Source: Siderastrea radians
Lineage: Eukaryota; Cnidaria; Anthozoa; Scleractinia; Rhizangiidae
Reading direction: 5' to 3'
NCBI GenBank assembly: GCA_964017195.1
Contig: OZ024895.1
Location: forward strand, 23,932,733 to 23,996,732
DNA length: 64,000 nucleotides
Shown: positions 9,154 through 22,326 of the stretch, piece after piece
How positions within the stretch are numbered: the first letter of the stretch is position 1
Layout of the letters: each line of letters begins with the position of its first letter
Translations under genes and position numbers: made by a program
The notes under the pieces: model-generated
Database searches by the model: none
What the model saw: only the letters and a program-made list of their open reading frames with translations
Told to the model about the DNA's origin: nothing

Positions 9154-12100
9154 ATGAAGGGGGCATGGGTGGCCGAACTCGGAGTCTGGACGATTTAGAG
9201 GCTGAGGATGATGAAGAGAGGGAAATATCAATCAAAAAGAAAAAGCACAGGCCTTTTGAAGAATCGTCAGACTCTGGAAAGAAAAGTGAGAAGGCTAAAA
9301 GAAGACAACACGTGGAGAAAGCGTCATCTGAAGGTATAAGCTTGTGAAATTAGCGTGCATTCGTGGCTGTCTGTTGTGAATCTGTATTAATTTTTTAGTT
9401 TTGGCCTTCCTTTAGTTTTAACAATAGCCTTTTTAATCGTTTGTTCACTTGCACATGTAGCTGTCCTCTTACGTGTACATGAATGTGTAAATGCTGTGGA
9501 ACCTTCTTGTGCAAGCATCTTTTGTAACCGACCACTTTCCCTAAATACCAAACATTTCTCAGTCAAGTCACTATAGTTGGAACCTCTCGTTTGCTGATCC
9601 TAGCAGTATACAGGATGCGTGTCATCATAAACTTAGCAAATATGGCCCAGCTCGCCATGAATCTCCCAGTACGGAAGGTCCTGGGTTCGAATCTCGTCGG
9701 GGGCACACTAGATTTGTTCTTTGTCCTACGCTCGCCACATACTAAATATTCCATCTTTTCCTAAAATTTCTAGTGCTGTGAACCTCCTGTAAGAGACCAG
9801 TTGATGTACGTGATATGTTCTTACCCAGAGTGAGCCTGTCATTAAGTTTTGAGTCACCCGTTGCCTTGATCTTCACACCTGTGACAAATTTGTTGCTTTG
9901 TGAGTAAATTATACCAGTCAGAAGCCAAATTCACGCGTAACATTGAGGTCCCATCACGTACACTCAGCTATTGCGGATTACGGCGCTTAATGACAGCCCT
10001 GACTCACCGGTGCAAGTTGCATGGTGTGATTTTTCGCGACACTAAATTTTCGTGAAATCGAGAATGTAAACTTTTTTCTAATAAAGACACAACAAATTTC
10101 TGCACTTTAAGAAACAGTTAGAAATTAGAGTTAGTGGAAGTTAGAGGTAAGAACGAGAGTTTGAACTTTCACCGTTTCTAGCAATTATTAAAATTTGAGC
10201 AACTCTTTTACAGCACACGAGAGACGCTGAGAACGCACGGGAGTCACCGAGCGCGCACGACGAGTGCGCAGGAGAGTCGCCGAAAGCGCTCGACGAGTCC
10301 GCAGGAGAGTCGCCCAGGGAGTACAGGGGCACACGAGAGTCGCTGGGCGCGCATAAGAGTTGCAGGCCAAATGAGAGCGAGAGGTTTAGCTGTCGGCGAC
10401 TCTCATTCTCCCTCGGCCCGCGGCTTTAAACATCGATTATCAGACTTTAAAATGATTCCTTATGGGATTTGTCAGATAAGTGCGGTTGTTTCCCCGACTG
10501 GCTGTGTCTATTCTAAGTACAGTTGTCTTGGCATCGCTAAGAGAGTTTTATTTTTGTTTTCTCTAACCAGATGAAGAGCAGGATGAAGAAGAACACAGAA
10601 AACGGAGAAAGAAAGTAAAAAAGCGACAGCTGAGCGGTGGAGTTGTCATCACCAAGACCCACAGTTCAGAACCAGAGGAGAAAGAGTGGGGAGACGAGGA
10701 GTACGAAGAGAGGCGAAGCGACTTGGACTGGGAAGAGCGAGGCGAACTGGACTTTGAACGACAACTGAATTTAGAAAAGAGAAGGCAAGATCTTCAGCGC
10801 CAACTGGCTCTCATGGATGAAGAGGAAGCTGCAAGGGAAAAAGACGAGAGAAAAGTCAAGGAGACCAAAAAAGAACGAGAAGAAGAACACAAGCCTGTTG
10901 TTCCCGTGGTGCATAGCAAGCTGCACCCAGAGAAGTCGTCCGTGTCTCCTGGGGACGAGTTCTCGCCAGTCTCCTCGCAGTCAACTCCTAAGAAAAAGAA
11001 GAAAAAGACAGACGGTGAACAGAAAAAGGGAAAGACGAAGCACAAGTTGTCGCCACCCGGGAAGGAACCCAAGAAACGAAAAGTTGTCACATCAGTCGTT
11101 GAAGGCTCAGAGGCTGACATTGTCGACGAAAGGACTCGAAAAGTTTCGGAGTCATTGCAAGAAGCAGCTAAATTGACCATCCCTAGAACACAGCAAGGAT
11201 TTGAAGTTGGCTCGGAAGAAAAGCCGCGACGAATTAAAAAGAAGCAGTTGAAGACCAAACTGAAAGAAACCCAGGTACTACTGAGCACTGGGGATGCTTA
11301 TGCAACTCCCTCGGATGACATCGGTCGTCGACCGCAAAGGACCCCACCTCCTGAACAAATTCCACGGGAAAAGAGGCCATACAGTCCCGAGGAACAAAGA
11401 CCGCCAGTGGAAAAGATCCGTCGAAGAGCAGCTTTGTCCTCTCCTGAAGGCTCTGATTCTCCGGCACAGCAGCGACCCAGAGAGGACAGAAACCGTAGGA
11501 TTACGGACTCCACCGAGGAGAGTCCTCGAAAACCTGTGCGTGATATCCATGCCGCCGAACCCCCCGGTGACGCAAGTTATAAAATGAAGGCAAAGGGCTA
11601 CGACAAGCGTTATAGAGTAGAAGAGGCCCCGAGTACCCCGGAGGATGGCCGCAGAACAGTGGTTAAAGATCCGCGTCACGTTGAGGAAGGGCGCGCTGAG
11701 AGAAGAAAGAATATTGTGGATGAACAACCGCCTCGTAGTCCATCTCCTGAAGATTTCCCCCCACGGGGCCCAGTCACACCACCCGAGGAGCAGAGAAGGC
11801 ATCGTACGCCTCCCAGAGGGGATAGGCGGGGGCCACAAACTCCCCCAGGGGAACCTGAATTTGATATTGATGCACCGAAGAACGCAACGAGTGAGCGAGC
11901 CCCGCCTAGAAGGCGGGGGCCGTATACTCCCCCGCCCCCCACCACTCCCCCAGTACGGACTAGAAATGAGAAAAGTCGTGAAGAATTTTTCGAGGGACGA
12001 CCCGAGTCTGTGCCTTACCACGACGATATGCCGCGGAATAAACAACGAGGTGAACGTGAAGCTAGGTACCCGAAACCAAGAAGTGAGGAAGGAGGTGATG

Positions 12101-15100
12101 AGTTGTCGCGAGGTGGCCGAGGGCATCCTCCGGTAGACGAAGATTTTCCGAGAAGCCGAACTAGGGACGAAGAGCTTGGCCGAGGACGACATCGTGATGA
12201 TCGCCAAGAAGATTATCATCAACGCGGTCGTCCGAAAGACGACCGAGCCGACGAATTTCACCGAGTGCGCGATCGTGAACCAGAACGAAGTGACGATCAC
12301 CACCGAAGTCGGCTCGAAGATCCCCGAGGCGATGAGTTCCCACGAAGAAAAGCTGAAAGTGAAGATGAACATCTTCGGCGAAGGGAAGAGCGAGATGACG
12401 AGCACTTACGAGGGCGGAATCGGGAGGTGGACAAAGGTGACGAGCGCCTGCGACGGAGAGACGAACGCAGTGACGAACATCAACGAGGCCGAGTTCGTGA
12501 AGAGCTCGAGGACGAATTGCAACGATCTCGCGGCCGGGGTGTTCCTAGACGTCAATTTGAAGGGGGAGATGATAGGCACTGGGAAGCTCCCCGTGGGGAT
12601 AGAGACTCTAGGGAAGTACAGTTTGCCGAGCGGGACAGACGGCGGGCAGATATCCCACGCCAAGATATCCCTGAAAAGTAGGTTATAATTTAGAATTTTT
12701 CATCGTCTTACACGCTACAGTATATTTTTAGTCAGTTGTTTGAGTTTAGCCCGTTACCGGTACTTTTTTTCAATCATTCATTTCAATATTGTCATCTATC
12801 TTTGCTCACTTGCATCATGTGTCTAACCGTTGGAGTCTACTTCAAACAAAGAATCCGTCTTTATGTAACACAACTATGGTTTGTGTGACTGAAGTGGTCT
12901 CGCGAGAGTACGCCCTAATAATCTGCCAAAATGAAAGTGTGAGCAAAGCAAAATTTAAAGCGTTGGATTTTTCCCTAGTTTTTACTGTACATTCCCCTCC
13001 TGAAAGTCTTCGTTCAAAAGACTTATGTTATTTTGCTGGGAATATACATGCAAAAGGGATAAACTCTGAACAAATCCTACTATTCTTGAAAAGGATAAAC
13101 AAGCGGCCCGCTCCGAGCACACATTACCTACTGACCTGCGAAGGGTCTCCCTTTCTAAGAAACTGACTTCTGGCTCAGGGCTTTATTAAAATCTGCTGTA
13201 GAGACTTGAAACCCCCTCGTCTTCACGTATAAATAATGTTCCACCTTACGAACAGATGTCTTTTTGAATGAATTTAAAACGGAGAATCTTGGTTTCAGCC
13301 GCGGACGTGAAAGACCTGGCGAGAGACCACGTGACAGAGAAGGTCGTCATCCTCCCCCCGGACCTGATTATCACAGACGCACCTCTCCCAGTCCCCACGG
13401 GCCGCGACGATCACCTCCCCCACACGGTCCTCCAAGAGGCCCAACCCGCTTCGAGGAGAGAAGACGAAGTTTATCCCCAGGGGGTCGTAGAGAAGAAGGT
13501 TACCGGCCTGGTCCTCCGAGAGATCAAGGTGGTTATGGTATGGGACGAGATCCGGTGCGTGGGAGGGGTGGATTCTCCGTGCCTTTTGATAACCGTGGCC
13601 GACCAGTGGACAACCGGCGAAGGAACTCACCTCCTCCTAGACCCTACTCGGAACGTGGAAGAGGTGCACCCCGAGGGAGGGGAGGCAGAGGTGGGTATAC
13701 TTTTTACAACGTTTGGCTTAGTTTTGCTCGAGCGGTCGGAAGGCTGAGCGGGGCGTGGGGAGGGGGTAGGGGTTATTCTAGTAAAATGATTAATGCTGGT
13801 ACATAATGTTCAGGGAAAGGACACGAAACTGAGTGAAAAGAATGGGGCCCTCAAAAATAAAACGCACTTCCTGACTACCCCCACCCGCAGCTCTTGACTA
13901 AATACAATGAACTATTATCCTTCAACCCGGTAGTCAACGCCTAACCGTAGGGCTTAGTACCCTTGACAAAACAATTCAGGATCATGTTAAATGATTGTAA
14001 CTAATAAACGCTTTACCTAAATTCCATTTAAAAAAACCAGCAAAACTGAAAAGGAAATTTCACACAAGGAATTTTTTTAAAATTCCTCAACGTCCCATTA
14101 AGGCAGTGAAATAGGCGGAAAAGTACAAGCCAACCCTTCTCGTAGGGCAGAATTAACTTATTAACCATAAACAGCTTTCGAGAATTAGACTGATTTTGGC
14201 GGCGTTTAGGCTTAAGTTGGTTTCTTTTTCATTTTAATTCGATAAGGCAAAATGATCGGGAGACAACGTTTCCCAATCTCAGAAAACGATTACGGAGGAG
14301 TGTCTAGCCTATTCGGGATTGTTTAGATCTCAGCGGTCACCATTGAGACAAGGTTGAAATGTCCGTTTACCGATTCTATGTGTTTATAGAAGTTTGGGTA
14401 GAAAAGAGCCCGGGCTTCCTAACTCCCAATAGATAAACGTTAATGACGTTTTCCAAGCAGTGCTTGGTCACTCTCAAAAGCAACTAATGTTTCTACACAG
14501 TGGGCCGCGGCTTCCCCGACAGGATGCGACCGCAAGGGGACCGGTACCAAGAACCTCCTCGTGACAGAGGAGCACCGTGGGATCCTGAGCGTCGCCGTGA
14601 AAGAGAACACCCACGTGACCGGAGCCGCCCTCACGATGAGCCACGTGATAGGGACAGGCGGCCTAGAAGCGAGCTATCCCCGGGCCGCGGGCCGAGGCAC
14701 TGGGAGGATCGAAAAGGCGGTGGGTATTTTGAAAATTCAGATCATTATCGCGTCGCCATGATGAAAAAAAGAAACAAATCCTGAACTGCTTTACTCGCGG
14801 AAATGAAGTTACACGCTGATAGACACTTGTTCTTCCGCGTCGCAAGTAACGCCAGCTACTAAACGTAGAGCGTTTTCTACTCGAACGACAGTTGTCAGAT
14901 GAAACAACATTTAGAATTTTTGTCACAATCTCCTTGTCTTTCAAATGTGTTCTGAAGAAGTAATGGAAACGAACCGGTTTAATCGAATTGTGTGGCAAAT
15001 TTCGATCCGATTAGGCCTTCTTTCGCAGTGGAACTTTTCGGATCGGACCGAACCGATCCATTTAATATTTGGACGAAATTTTCGGAGTTTTTGGTTAAAT

Positions 15101-18100
15101 GGAAAGTGGTCAAACAGCGGATCTCGCAGATTACAGACGTTGTAATTAGTTGTTGTTGTTTCTTTCAAATAATGTTGTTTCTTTCTTTGTAAAATTATCC
15201 GTAATTCAACCTATTGGCTGCTAAGGGTGTTTTAACAAAACTGTTTATCTCCTCTGTATCTACACCTAACTGCAATAAAGTTGTCATACAAAAAAGCAAA
15301 AACGGGTAAAGAAAAAAGCCAAATAGGAATTAATTAGCCACGCAAATTATGTTGTCAGATTTTAATAATACTCAAAGCACTCTTGCACTACAGTATAATA
15401 CATCAATTTTGTATCAATGGAGTTGATAAAATGTAAATTGGCCTCCATATGGACTTTTTTGAGCGGCTCTGAATGTAGTTAGCGTGCCTATTTCAGTCCT
15501 ATTTGGCTTTTTACTTTTCTGTTTTTTTTCCTTTCATTTTTGCATGACAACGATATTGCAATTTTGTTTATCTCATGGATACATGTTCATTCTGTTATTC
15601 CCCAGGGAGTCCAGGACGGGGCGGTAGCCCACCACGTGATCGGCGAGCGCATGAGCAGGAGAAAGTCCTGCGTGAAGTGGAGGAGGATCGCAGGCGCAGA
15701 TCAGACGATGAAGAGGAAGAGTGGGAATATGAAGAAGACATGGGAGATGAAAAGGACAAAGTGCCGAGACACGGAGAAAGGTAAACACGACCTAGCACAC
15801 TGAAACTGTAACCTTTTCTTGTGAATCATGTTTGAATTGGCAGTAGCAAGAAAAACAGAAACCTTGGTTAACTATAAATTAGCCATCCCCGAAATACAGG
15901 GTTCCAGTATTTTAGAGAGCGGCATTTGCGGGATGACGGCAATTCAATGGATAGAGGCAATAATTTACACCGGCGCGTCAATCGTGGCGCAAAAATGTTC
16001 GTCCAAGAATCCTACGTTCTGATATTTAAAGTAAACGTAACAATTGGTTCATGCTTTAGCGTGCGTACATCGAGTTATGGATGCACGCGGGAAGTTTGGA
16101 GAGCACGAGAGAAGCGTAACTCTAGCTTCTTGTAACACTAGCTTCTTGAGTGCTCTCCAAACTTTCCAAGTGAATCCATAACTCGATGTACGCACAGCTA
16201 AAAACATGAACCAATTGCTTTATAACATTTCCAGTGGAAATGCCGGCGAAAACTGAACGATTATTAGCTTGCTGAAATAGTATTTTTTCGGCAGGATGCC
16301 GCAGTTCCATTTCCCTTCCGTTGAAATTTGAATTAAATAAGCAATACGAATCAGTGCGCTGTTGATTCAAAACTCAGTCACTAGTTACCATAAAAATCAA
16401 GAAAAAACGAGAAAAAAAGAAAACGAGAAAGAAAAAAGGAACAATAATCGAACACATGACTGAACTAAAAAGGCGCCAAAGCCTTGCGAAGTGTTGCAGC
16501 GTTTCTTTGCAAAGCTGAATGGATCAATGAAACTGCTCCGAAGTGAACGTCCGAGAACAATTTTTTGAAAAAGTCTTCCAATTATTGGCTCTAACATGTG
16601 GTATAGGTTTGATCTTTCCTGAAAAACTGTTGTATTCATCGTCCAAAGCGGATTGAAGCTGTATGATTTCAGCATTGTAGCTGCGAGAGTTGAAACGAGC
16701 ACAAAACGTGGTGGTTCTAGGTTCAGAAGCCGCGGACGGAATGTGGTACAACAACAATGAATCAAACAACTGGGAAAGCGATCATTCAACTTATTTTGCA
16801 TTACATTCTATTTTATTTGAACATTTGGACCTGCTTGAAGCTTATAGCCGAGGAAAATGTCGTCCTTTCTGGTTGTCAGTGCTTTTTTAATTTTGATTTT
16901 GGTAGTGAATCACCGAAAACGTGTGACACTTGTTATTACACCGTTCTCGTCAATTGTACTGTTTTATTTTGTGTCATGTCTTGATATTTTGGCGTCAAAA
17001 GTTTTCCGTATATAAAAGCCTACCTTTAGTGAACATTTGTTGAGAGTGCGACGGTGAAAGAAATCGTAAACACAACGCCAAAGACTGAATTAAGTTTCTT
17101 TGTCAACGAAGTTCCTTGCTCGTCCTCAACACTCTGCAGCAATTTCGCTGTTGTAATTTCTCCCTAATTTAACTCTGCTGTAAAGTGATTTTTCTTGGTC
17201 ATTTCCCTGCCGAGTTGCTCACGAAGAAGACACTTTAGGCCGCCACAGACAGAAAAAAACAAAGTTAAGTTTGCTCACGCCACAAGCGTGCAGTCAACAG
17301 GATTATGGAGCACGCTTACGTAAGGTGAATTTGATTGCGCGGATTTGCTAGCTATGTTATAATAAGTTCTTGAAAACATTTAAATGGTGCTCAACAAATT
17401 GAAATTTTTGGCGGGGTTTGGAACATGATTGTGGGGGCGCGGTGGCGTTGTGGTAAGCGCGTTGGACTTTTGATCTGAAGGTTGGTGGTTCGACGCCCAG
17501 TCCCTGCCATCGTGTTGTTTCCTTAGACAAGAAACACATTCGTCTCTCTCCACCCAAGTGTATAAATGGGTACCGGCAACATACTGCCTGGGGTAACTAA
17601 CCCTACGATGGACTAGCACCCTATCCAGGGGGAGGAGTAGCAATGCTCTCAGTTGCTTGATGCTACAGAAACCGGGATAAGCTCCGGCCGTGTGGGCCTC
17701 CTTGGCTCGTGTGCGACTTAACCTTTACCTTTGGAGCATGGTTATTGAAAAGGGGTTTGCTGTTGTTAATTTCAAACCTAACACTTTTTGATTGATTGAC
17801 TGACTGACTGACTGACTGACTGACTGACTGACTGGGTAAATAATTAATTAATAGATTAATTAATTAATTAAGTTATTTACGTATTTTACCTTTAGAAAAC
17901 GACCGAGAGAGACCACTTCCTCTGTATCGACAACCGAGTCTCCAGTCGGAGGAAAAAGGCGCCGAAGTGAAACACCGGAGACAGAAGAAGTAGCCATGCA
18001 TGAAGTACCTGAAGGGGGAGAGAAAGATGACGAACAAGAAACACCAGTTAGCACAGGAACACCAGTCAAACAACCAACCAAACTCAAAAAGAAGAAAGCA

Positions 18101-21100
18101 GGGAAAAAGGAAGGGAAAGTCTTCAAACCCGAAGGTGAAGCTAGCCTCGAAGGTCAAATGTCTCAAGAGACGGCGTTTGAAAGCGAAGGACAGTTGGAAG
18201 GTGAAAAGCAAACTAAAGGCGAGAAAAAACACAAGAAAGAGAAGGGAAAATCTAAGGAGAAGGCAACGAAAAAGAAGAAGAAAGGCTCAACATCAGCCGA
18301 AGAACCCGACGTAGTTTCGGAGTTAACCGAGGAACCAAGGAACTTACCCGAGGAAGGTGGTGTCTACCCGCCGGAAAATCTCGGAGAAGTGATGCAACCT
18401 TCGGAAGGTGAGCCGGTTTCTAAGGTGGCTAAGAAAAGAAGGCATGCGGATGTCCCTGAAGGAGAAGAAGCGAAGGTGAAAGGAGGGGATAAGCCACCCA
18501 AGAAGAAGAAGAAAAAGAAACATCAACCCGAAGTGGTCGTTCAGCCGTGGGCAGATCTTGAGGGCGAAGATGAAGAAACAAACGCCAACAAGTCCGAAAA
18601 CAATGAGCGCCAGGAGATTGATAAAGATGGTCTGTCTCTACAGGCCAAAGAAAACGAGGAGCGCAACACATCTGATGGTGCAACAGAGGAAAATCGGGAC
18701 CCTTCTAAAATCAACGAACCGCTTGAGGTTTTCAGCGACTGGAGCGACGATAGTCCGATCGGTGATGACACTTGGTCGGATATTAACGAACCGGAGATTT
18801 CCGAGGACAAGCCGAAAGTTAGCGAGAAAGAAAGCGATAATGTGGCTTCGCCTTTGCAAAATTCGGTGCCGACGTACGATGATGTGTACGATCCGATCAG
18901 TGATGACGAGCTTGATGCGATGTTAGGAGACGATGATGATGAGGGTGGGGCAGGAGGGTGTGGTGCAACAGGCTCCAGTAGTACCCCCATGGCAGTGGAA
19001 GACGTGGATTGGAGTGCGTTAGTCTCCACGCAAAGCAATGCGGACAAAACAGGTATGCCTTCCATGAAATAGTTGTTATTGACCAAGCTTTAGGTCTAGA
19101 CTTGCACTTGTCATACAGCAGAACTGGTCCACAATGAACCGGGCATTCTGATTGGTTCACCCAGCGGTCCGCAGATTTTGCTATAAGGACCGCTCAAGGG
19201 TTGGTTTTACAGCTGCGTGTTAACCTTTATTATCTTGCTAGTTCGGTCCGTATCGGGAAAATATTGATCTCATTCACAATGAAGTAGATAACCCGTGAGC
19301 GGTTCTGTTGACGCGGTCTCGTGGACGCGGTCTCTTTTTCCGCACCGCGCACAAAGCAGAAAAATTTTGAAACCTCGCATTGATCCTTTCACTCGCTTCG
19401 GGGAAATTACAAAAGCCTATATTTCGACTGAAACGTTGAAATTCGCGGAACAGTTACTTTAAATAAAGGTCTTTATGGACGCAAAGTTTAAGAAAAAATT
19501 TCGTGCTTTTGTGGGAAACCATGAGTTTTTGGAGGTGAAACCGAAAGCGATATTTTGCCTTGTTTTTCGTCGTAATTTTGACAGTTTCATAAATTATTTA
19601 CTCACATTTTATTGTTTTGTGAGGCATGTATCTTGGACCTGGTTGCCGGAAAAACCACGCCACGCAACATTGACAAACACGAATCTCGACTACGTAGTTC
19701 GTAAATAAAGTCAATTTCTTCAATACGTTTTAAATGTTTCAACCTGTAATCAGGCGTTCGTAAGAGAAAAAAAAAATCTAAAGAACGCCAAAACCTGACC
19801 TGAGTTTTGACCCTTTTCTTGCGTATCTTCTGGTTTCAGCAGAGGAGCCTGGGGCCCACTTAAAGCGCTTTACCCCTGGTCACGTGTTCTCGCGCATTGG
19901 GATCTCTTCTTCGCTTGCTGGTCCGCGGCTTACAAAGCTAGTGCAACAAGCATGCGCAGAAGCAACGAACGGTAACCGTTCTGGGGTAGAGACAGTTGAT
20001 GCCAGTGACGCAGAGGGCACGACAAGTGTATCTGATGTTAGCAGTAGTATTGGCGCGCTTATGGCAGGCGCAGCTGCTAAAAGGCGGGAAAGAGGGATGC
20101 TTTTTACGAACGTTGGTCCGTGTAGGCGGGCTCTGTGCGCTCGGAGGGACCTGGCGATGAGAAAGCGGCTAAGAAGGTTGACAGGAAAGGTATGTTAAGG
20201 TGTCAACATTGACACTGAAACAATAAGGCTGTTGTTAATTAAAGCTACCAGATGGAAAGGATCCCTGGACTTGAAAGAAAGGGGAATAATTTGCAAAACA
20301 AAGATATTCCATCGTACACCTTATTCCAAAATGGCGGAAAATACATTATTCTTTTGTCTCCATGTTAATTGGCCCTTGCTGCGTCGTTTTAAGCCAAATG
20401 TTCCTTTGAATTCTGCAGATGGGATCGAGGCAACAAGGGCCAATTAACAATGAGACAAAAGAGTAATGCATTTTCCGCCATTTTGGAATAAAGTGTATAC
20501 ACTTCGCTGTATTTATAAAACCACCGCGCGGTTCTTTTGCTTGCATTGCGCAACAACAACATCTAAATGATATTTTCGACACTTACACAAAGATATCTTC
20601 CACCTGCAAATAGAAGAGACCTAATCAAGGCGGGGAAAGGGCACACATAAATAGAAAGAAACAAAAACAAGTAACAGTACATTACTTGCAGTACCATTAG
20701 TAATATTTAGAAAAGTGGGAAGTGCGGATGAATTATATAAATTTACACTGTTGATCTGGCTGATTCCAAGATAGTCATCAGTTGTTAATAAAATCTCAAA
20801 GAGGCTGTGTTTCAACGTTTGGAAGATATGTGTTGATAAGGTTTGGATATCCGGAGGTAAGGAATTCCAGATGTTTGGTCCAACTCTCAAAGGCTTTAAG
20901 CTTTTTTCTAGTCTAGAGTGCTAAATGAAGAAGTCAGTAGTAGAAGGGCTTATTTAGTGAAGTATCTGTTTTTGTCAGTAATACCAGTAATCTGAGATAA
21001 TAATGTAATACTGTTTTAGCTGTGGAACAGAAATTAAATTGTTTTGTTGTTTCTTCATTTGTTCTTTAACAGGTTGGCCTTTTCCAGACCCCTCCCTCAG

Positions 21101-21231
21101 CCCCAGTCGACAATGAACTTTATTTGATGAGCGTGGCCTTGTACAAACATGAACATACCTCCACGGACTCCTCAGTTACAAAGTTAATCCCCTCTAGGAT
21201 GGGGACAGTTCTTACTACAGTAACGTTATAG
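9154..21231 (+). CDS. ZC3H13: ZC3H13, m6A methyltransferase complex subunit (5' partial, 8 exons seen)
   Basis: ZC3H13 (Drosophila Flacc/Xio) bridges WTAP, VIRMA and HAKAI to the METTL3-METTL14 m6A writer and acts in nuclear speckles. Exons are 9154-9333, 10571-12677, 13299-13690, 14501-14719, 15606-15780, 17896-19052, 19840-20189 and 21073-21231 (stop TAG). All junctions are AG/GT and every phase is consistent. About 1579 codons are visible. The bulk is low-complexity Arg/Glu/Asp/Ser/Pro, RS-like sequence, with Lys-rich blocks near 10995-11045 and 18240-18290. Identity rests on the C-terminal blocks shared with animal ZC3H13: FSDWSDDS, PISDDELDAMLGDD, VDWSALV, LKRFTPGHV then RIGISSSLAGP, NVGPCRRALCARRD, and SAPVDNELYLMSVALYK. 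The helical segment RQLNLEKRRQDLQRQL at the N-terminal side also fits. The first exon here starts in phase 1, so at least one upstream exon, with the CCCH zinc finger, is missing from view. Confidence 0.93.
9600..9740 (+). mobile_element. possible tRNA-derived SINE fragment
   Basis: GGTCCTGGGTTCGAATCTC at 9678-9696 resembles a pol III B box and T-arm. The A-box half is weak. It lies in the first visible ZC3H13 intron. This is a weak call. Confidence 0.35.
10228..10362 (+). repeat. 32-33 bp GC-rich tandem repeat in a ZC3H13 intron
   Basis: About four imperfect units beginning GAGAGTCGCC and containing CGACGAGT, ending about 200 bp before the large exon at 10571. Much more GC-rich than the surrounding intron. 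Confidence 0.7.
13691..14500. other. ZC3H13 intron, no other feature seen
   Basis: Sequence between exons 3 and 4 of the visible gene. No repeat or open frame of interest was recognised. Confidence 0.5.
16040..16222. mobile_element. short inverted-repeat (MITE-like) element
   Basis: Arms of about 65 bp: about 16040-16105 contains GTACATCGAGTTATGGATGC and 16155-16222 its reverse complement, with an additional inner inversion (CTAGCTTCTTG twice). It lies within a ZC3H13 intron. Confidence 0.8.
16470..16720 (-). repeat. dispersed repeat, copy A
   Basis: Recognisably homologous in reverse complement to 26930-27160. Shared stretches include GTTGCAGCGTTTCTTTG, GAAACTGCTCCGAAGTGAACG, AAGTCTTCCAATTAT and AAAGCGGATTGAAGCTG. 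The family is unidentified. A later (TTTTC)-like A/G-rich tail lies at 16395-16440. Confidence 0.75.
17432..17735 (+). mobile_element. tRNA-derived SINE, copy 1
   Basis: The head GGTGGCGTTGTGGTAAGCGC matches a pol III A box and GGTTCGACGCC the B box, followed by a roughly 230-bp body (ACACATTCGTCTCTC..., GGGTACCGGCAACATACTG..., GGCCTCCTTGGCTCGTG). A second full copy lies on the other strand at 49425-49707. Two dispersed copies with a tRNA-like head and shared body define a SINE family. Confidence 0.88.
17784..17870 (+). repeat. (GACT)n and (TTAA)-type microsatellite
   Basis: About eleven TGAC units, then an ATTA-rich run, ending about 25 bp before the ZC3H13 exon at 17896, close to its polypyrimidine tract and branch region. 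Confidence 0.92.
20310..20507. mobile_element. inverted-repeat element (MITE-like)
   Basis: Arms of about 65-75 bp. The left arm contains ACACCTTATTCCAAAATGGC and CTAATTGGCCCTTG-like sequence; the right arm (20428-20507) is the reverse complement ending GCCATTTTGGAATAAAGTG. It lies in the last ZC3H13 intron. Confidence 0.82.
20621..20925 (-). mobile_element. non-LTR retrotransposon 3' end (reverse-transcriptase ORF C-terminus)
   Basis: On the minus strand the frame reads KSLKPLRVGPNIWNSLPPDI followed by a helical FQTLKHSLFE segment. This is the usual C-terminal GP.LWNSLP..I motif of LINE-type (CR1/RTE-like) reverse-transcriptase proteins. A stop just upstream shows that it is a fragment. It lies in the last ZC3H13 intron. 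Confidence 0.72.
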
Positions 21232-22322
21232 CGTTTAAATCTGAAAAGACCTCTCGTCTGTCTTCTCTAAGTTGCCTTCACTGAAGTGACATAATACGTT
21301 AGTGTATTTTTAACCATTAAAAATAGCTCAGCTTTAACCATGTAGTGGATGTTTCTTCTTGTTTTAAAGGCGGAAATTTGATACGATTGTGGTGGCGATT
21401 TCAAGCGAGATTTCAAATCACCTGAGTTAACTACTGGCGTTTTTCGTTGAGATTTCACGGCGAATTGATCTGCATTTTTCCTGCTGAGACAAGAACGGAG
21501 TACGTATCCGGGCTCTTCTTTTTCTACGCGAGATTTTAGCGACGCGCAAGGGCTCATTTTCGTTGAGTCTTCCCTTGCTGCCTTGCGATCTTTGTGAAGA
21601 CTTCCCTTAGTCATTTAAATCTGAGAAGTCTTAACATTTGAAGTCTTTACATTTAAATGAAGTCATGGTTAAGTCGAAAAATGCGAAGCTTCCCGTTTTT
21701 CGTTGAGTCTTCCCTTGGTAGCTTGCGATCTCTATGAAGCCTTCCCGTGGGCCTTCGCACTCGTGCCAAAGAACTCATGAACGCCTGGGTACGAGTCAAA
21801 TAAAAGCTGCCTGGAGGGAACGCAGGGAAACTTTGATGCGTTTAATGCTGATATCGCAATCAGGCTGTTCCTGCCATGCACACTGACAGCATTGCAAAAT
21901 CCAAAGCAGTACCGTGAAAACGCAACTAAAATCGTCTGTGTTAACGTCCCTTTGGGTACAGTTACAAGCGCCCCTGTCGCGAAAGTGACACAAAAGATAT
22001 CGACATATAATAGAATGATTAGAAAAGTGAATTATATAGTCTTCTTTCTCATTCGTCTGAATATGGCTTTGAAGATGTTGACTTCAAAGCGGCACTGTGA
22101 ATACCATTCTGACCGTGCGAACCTGTACGTTACAGTTGTTGCACAAAGTTCTGCTATTATTCATAAAGTGCTTTGTCAGAGGTCATTTCACACTCCGGTG
22201 TTTGTCAAAGCAGAAATAAGCGTCCCCTCTCCAATAAGCACCCTCTCTTGAGCTGAGACTGTCAGCGCTATGGGGGCTTAATAGAGTTACGGTCCGAGGA
22301 GGTGATTTCTCGTCTCTTGCGC
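21232..22322. other. ZC3H13 3' flank with a local direct duplication
   Basis: Follows the ZC3H13 stop. A stretch of about 50 bp (TTTTCGTTGAGTCTTCCCTT...TTGCGATCT...GAAG.CTTCCC) occurs at about 21558-21608 and again at 21699-21748. An AATAAA hexamer occurs near 21799; the real polyadenylation site is unknown. Confidence 0.45.
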
Positions 22323-22326
22323 TTGT

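Noticed and set aside
11278..12688. Long minus-strand and alternate-frame open frames over the ZC3H13 exon
   Set aside because: Shadow frames of a low-complexity, GC-rich coding exon. The chosen frame alone joins the other exons with correct phases and conserved C-terminal blocks.
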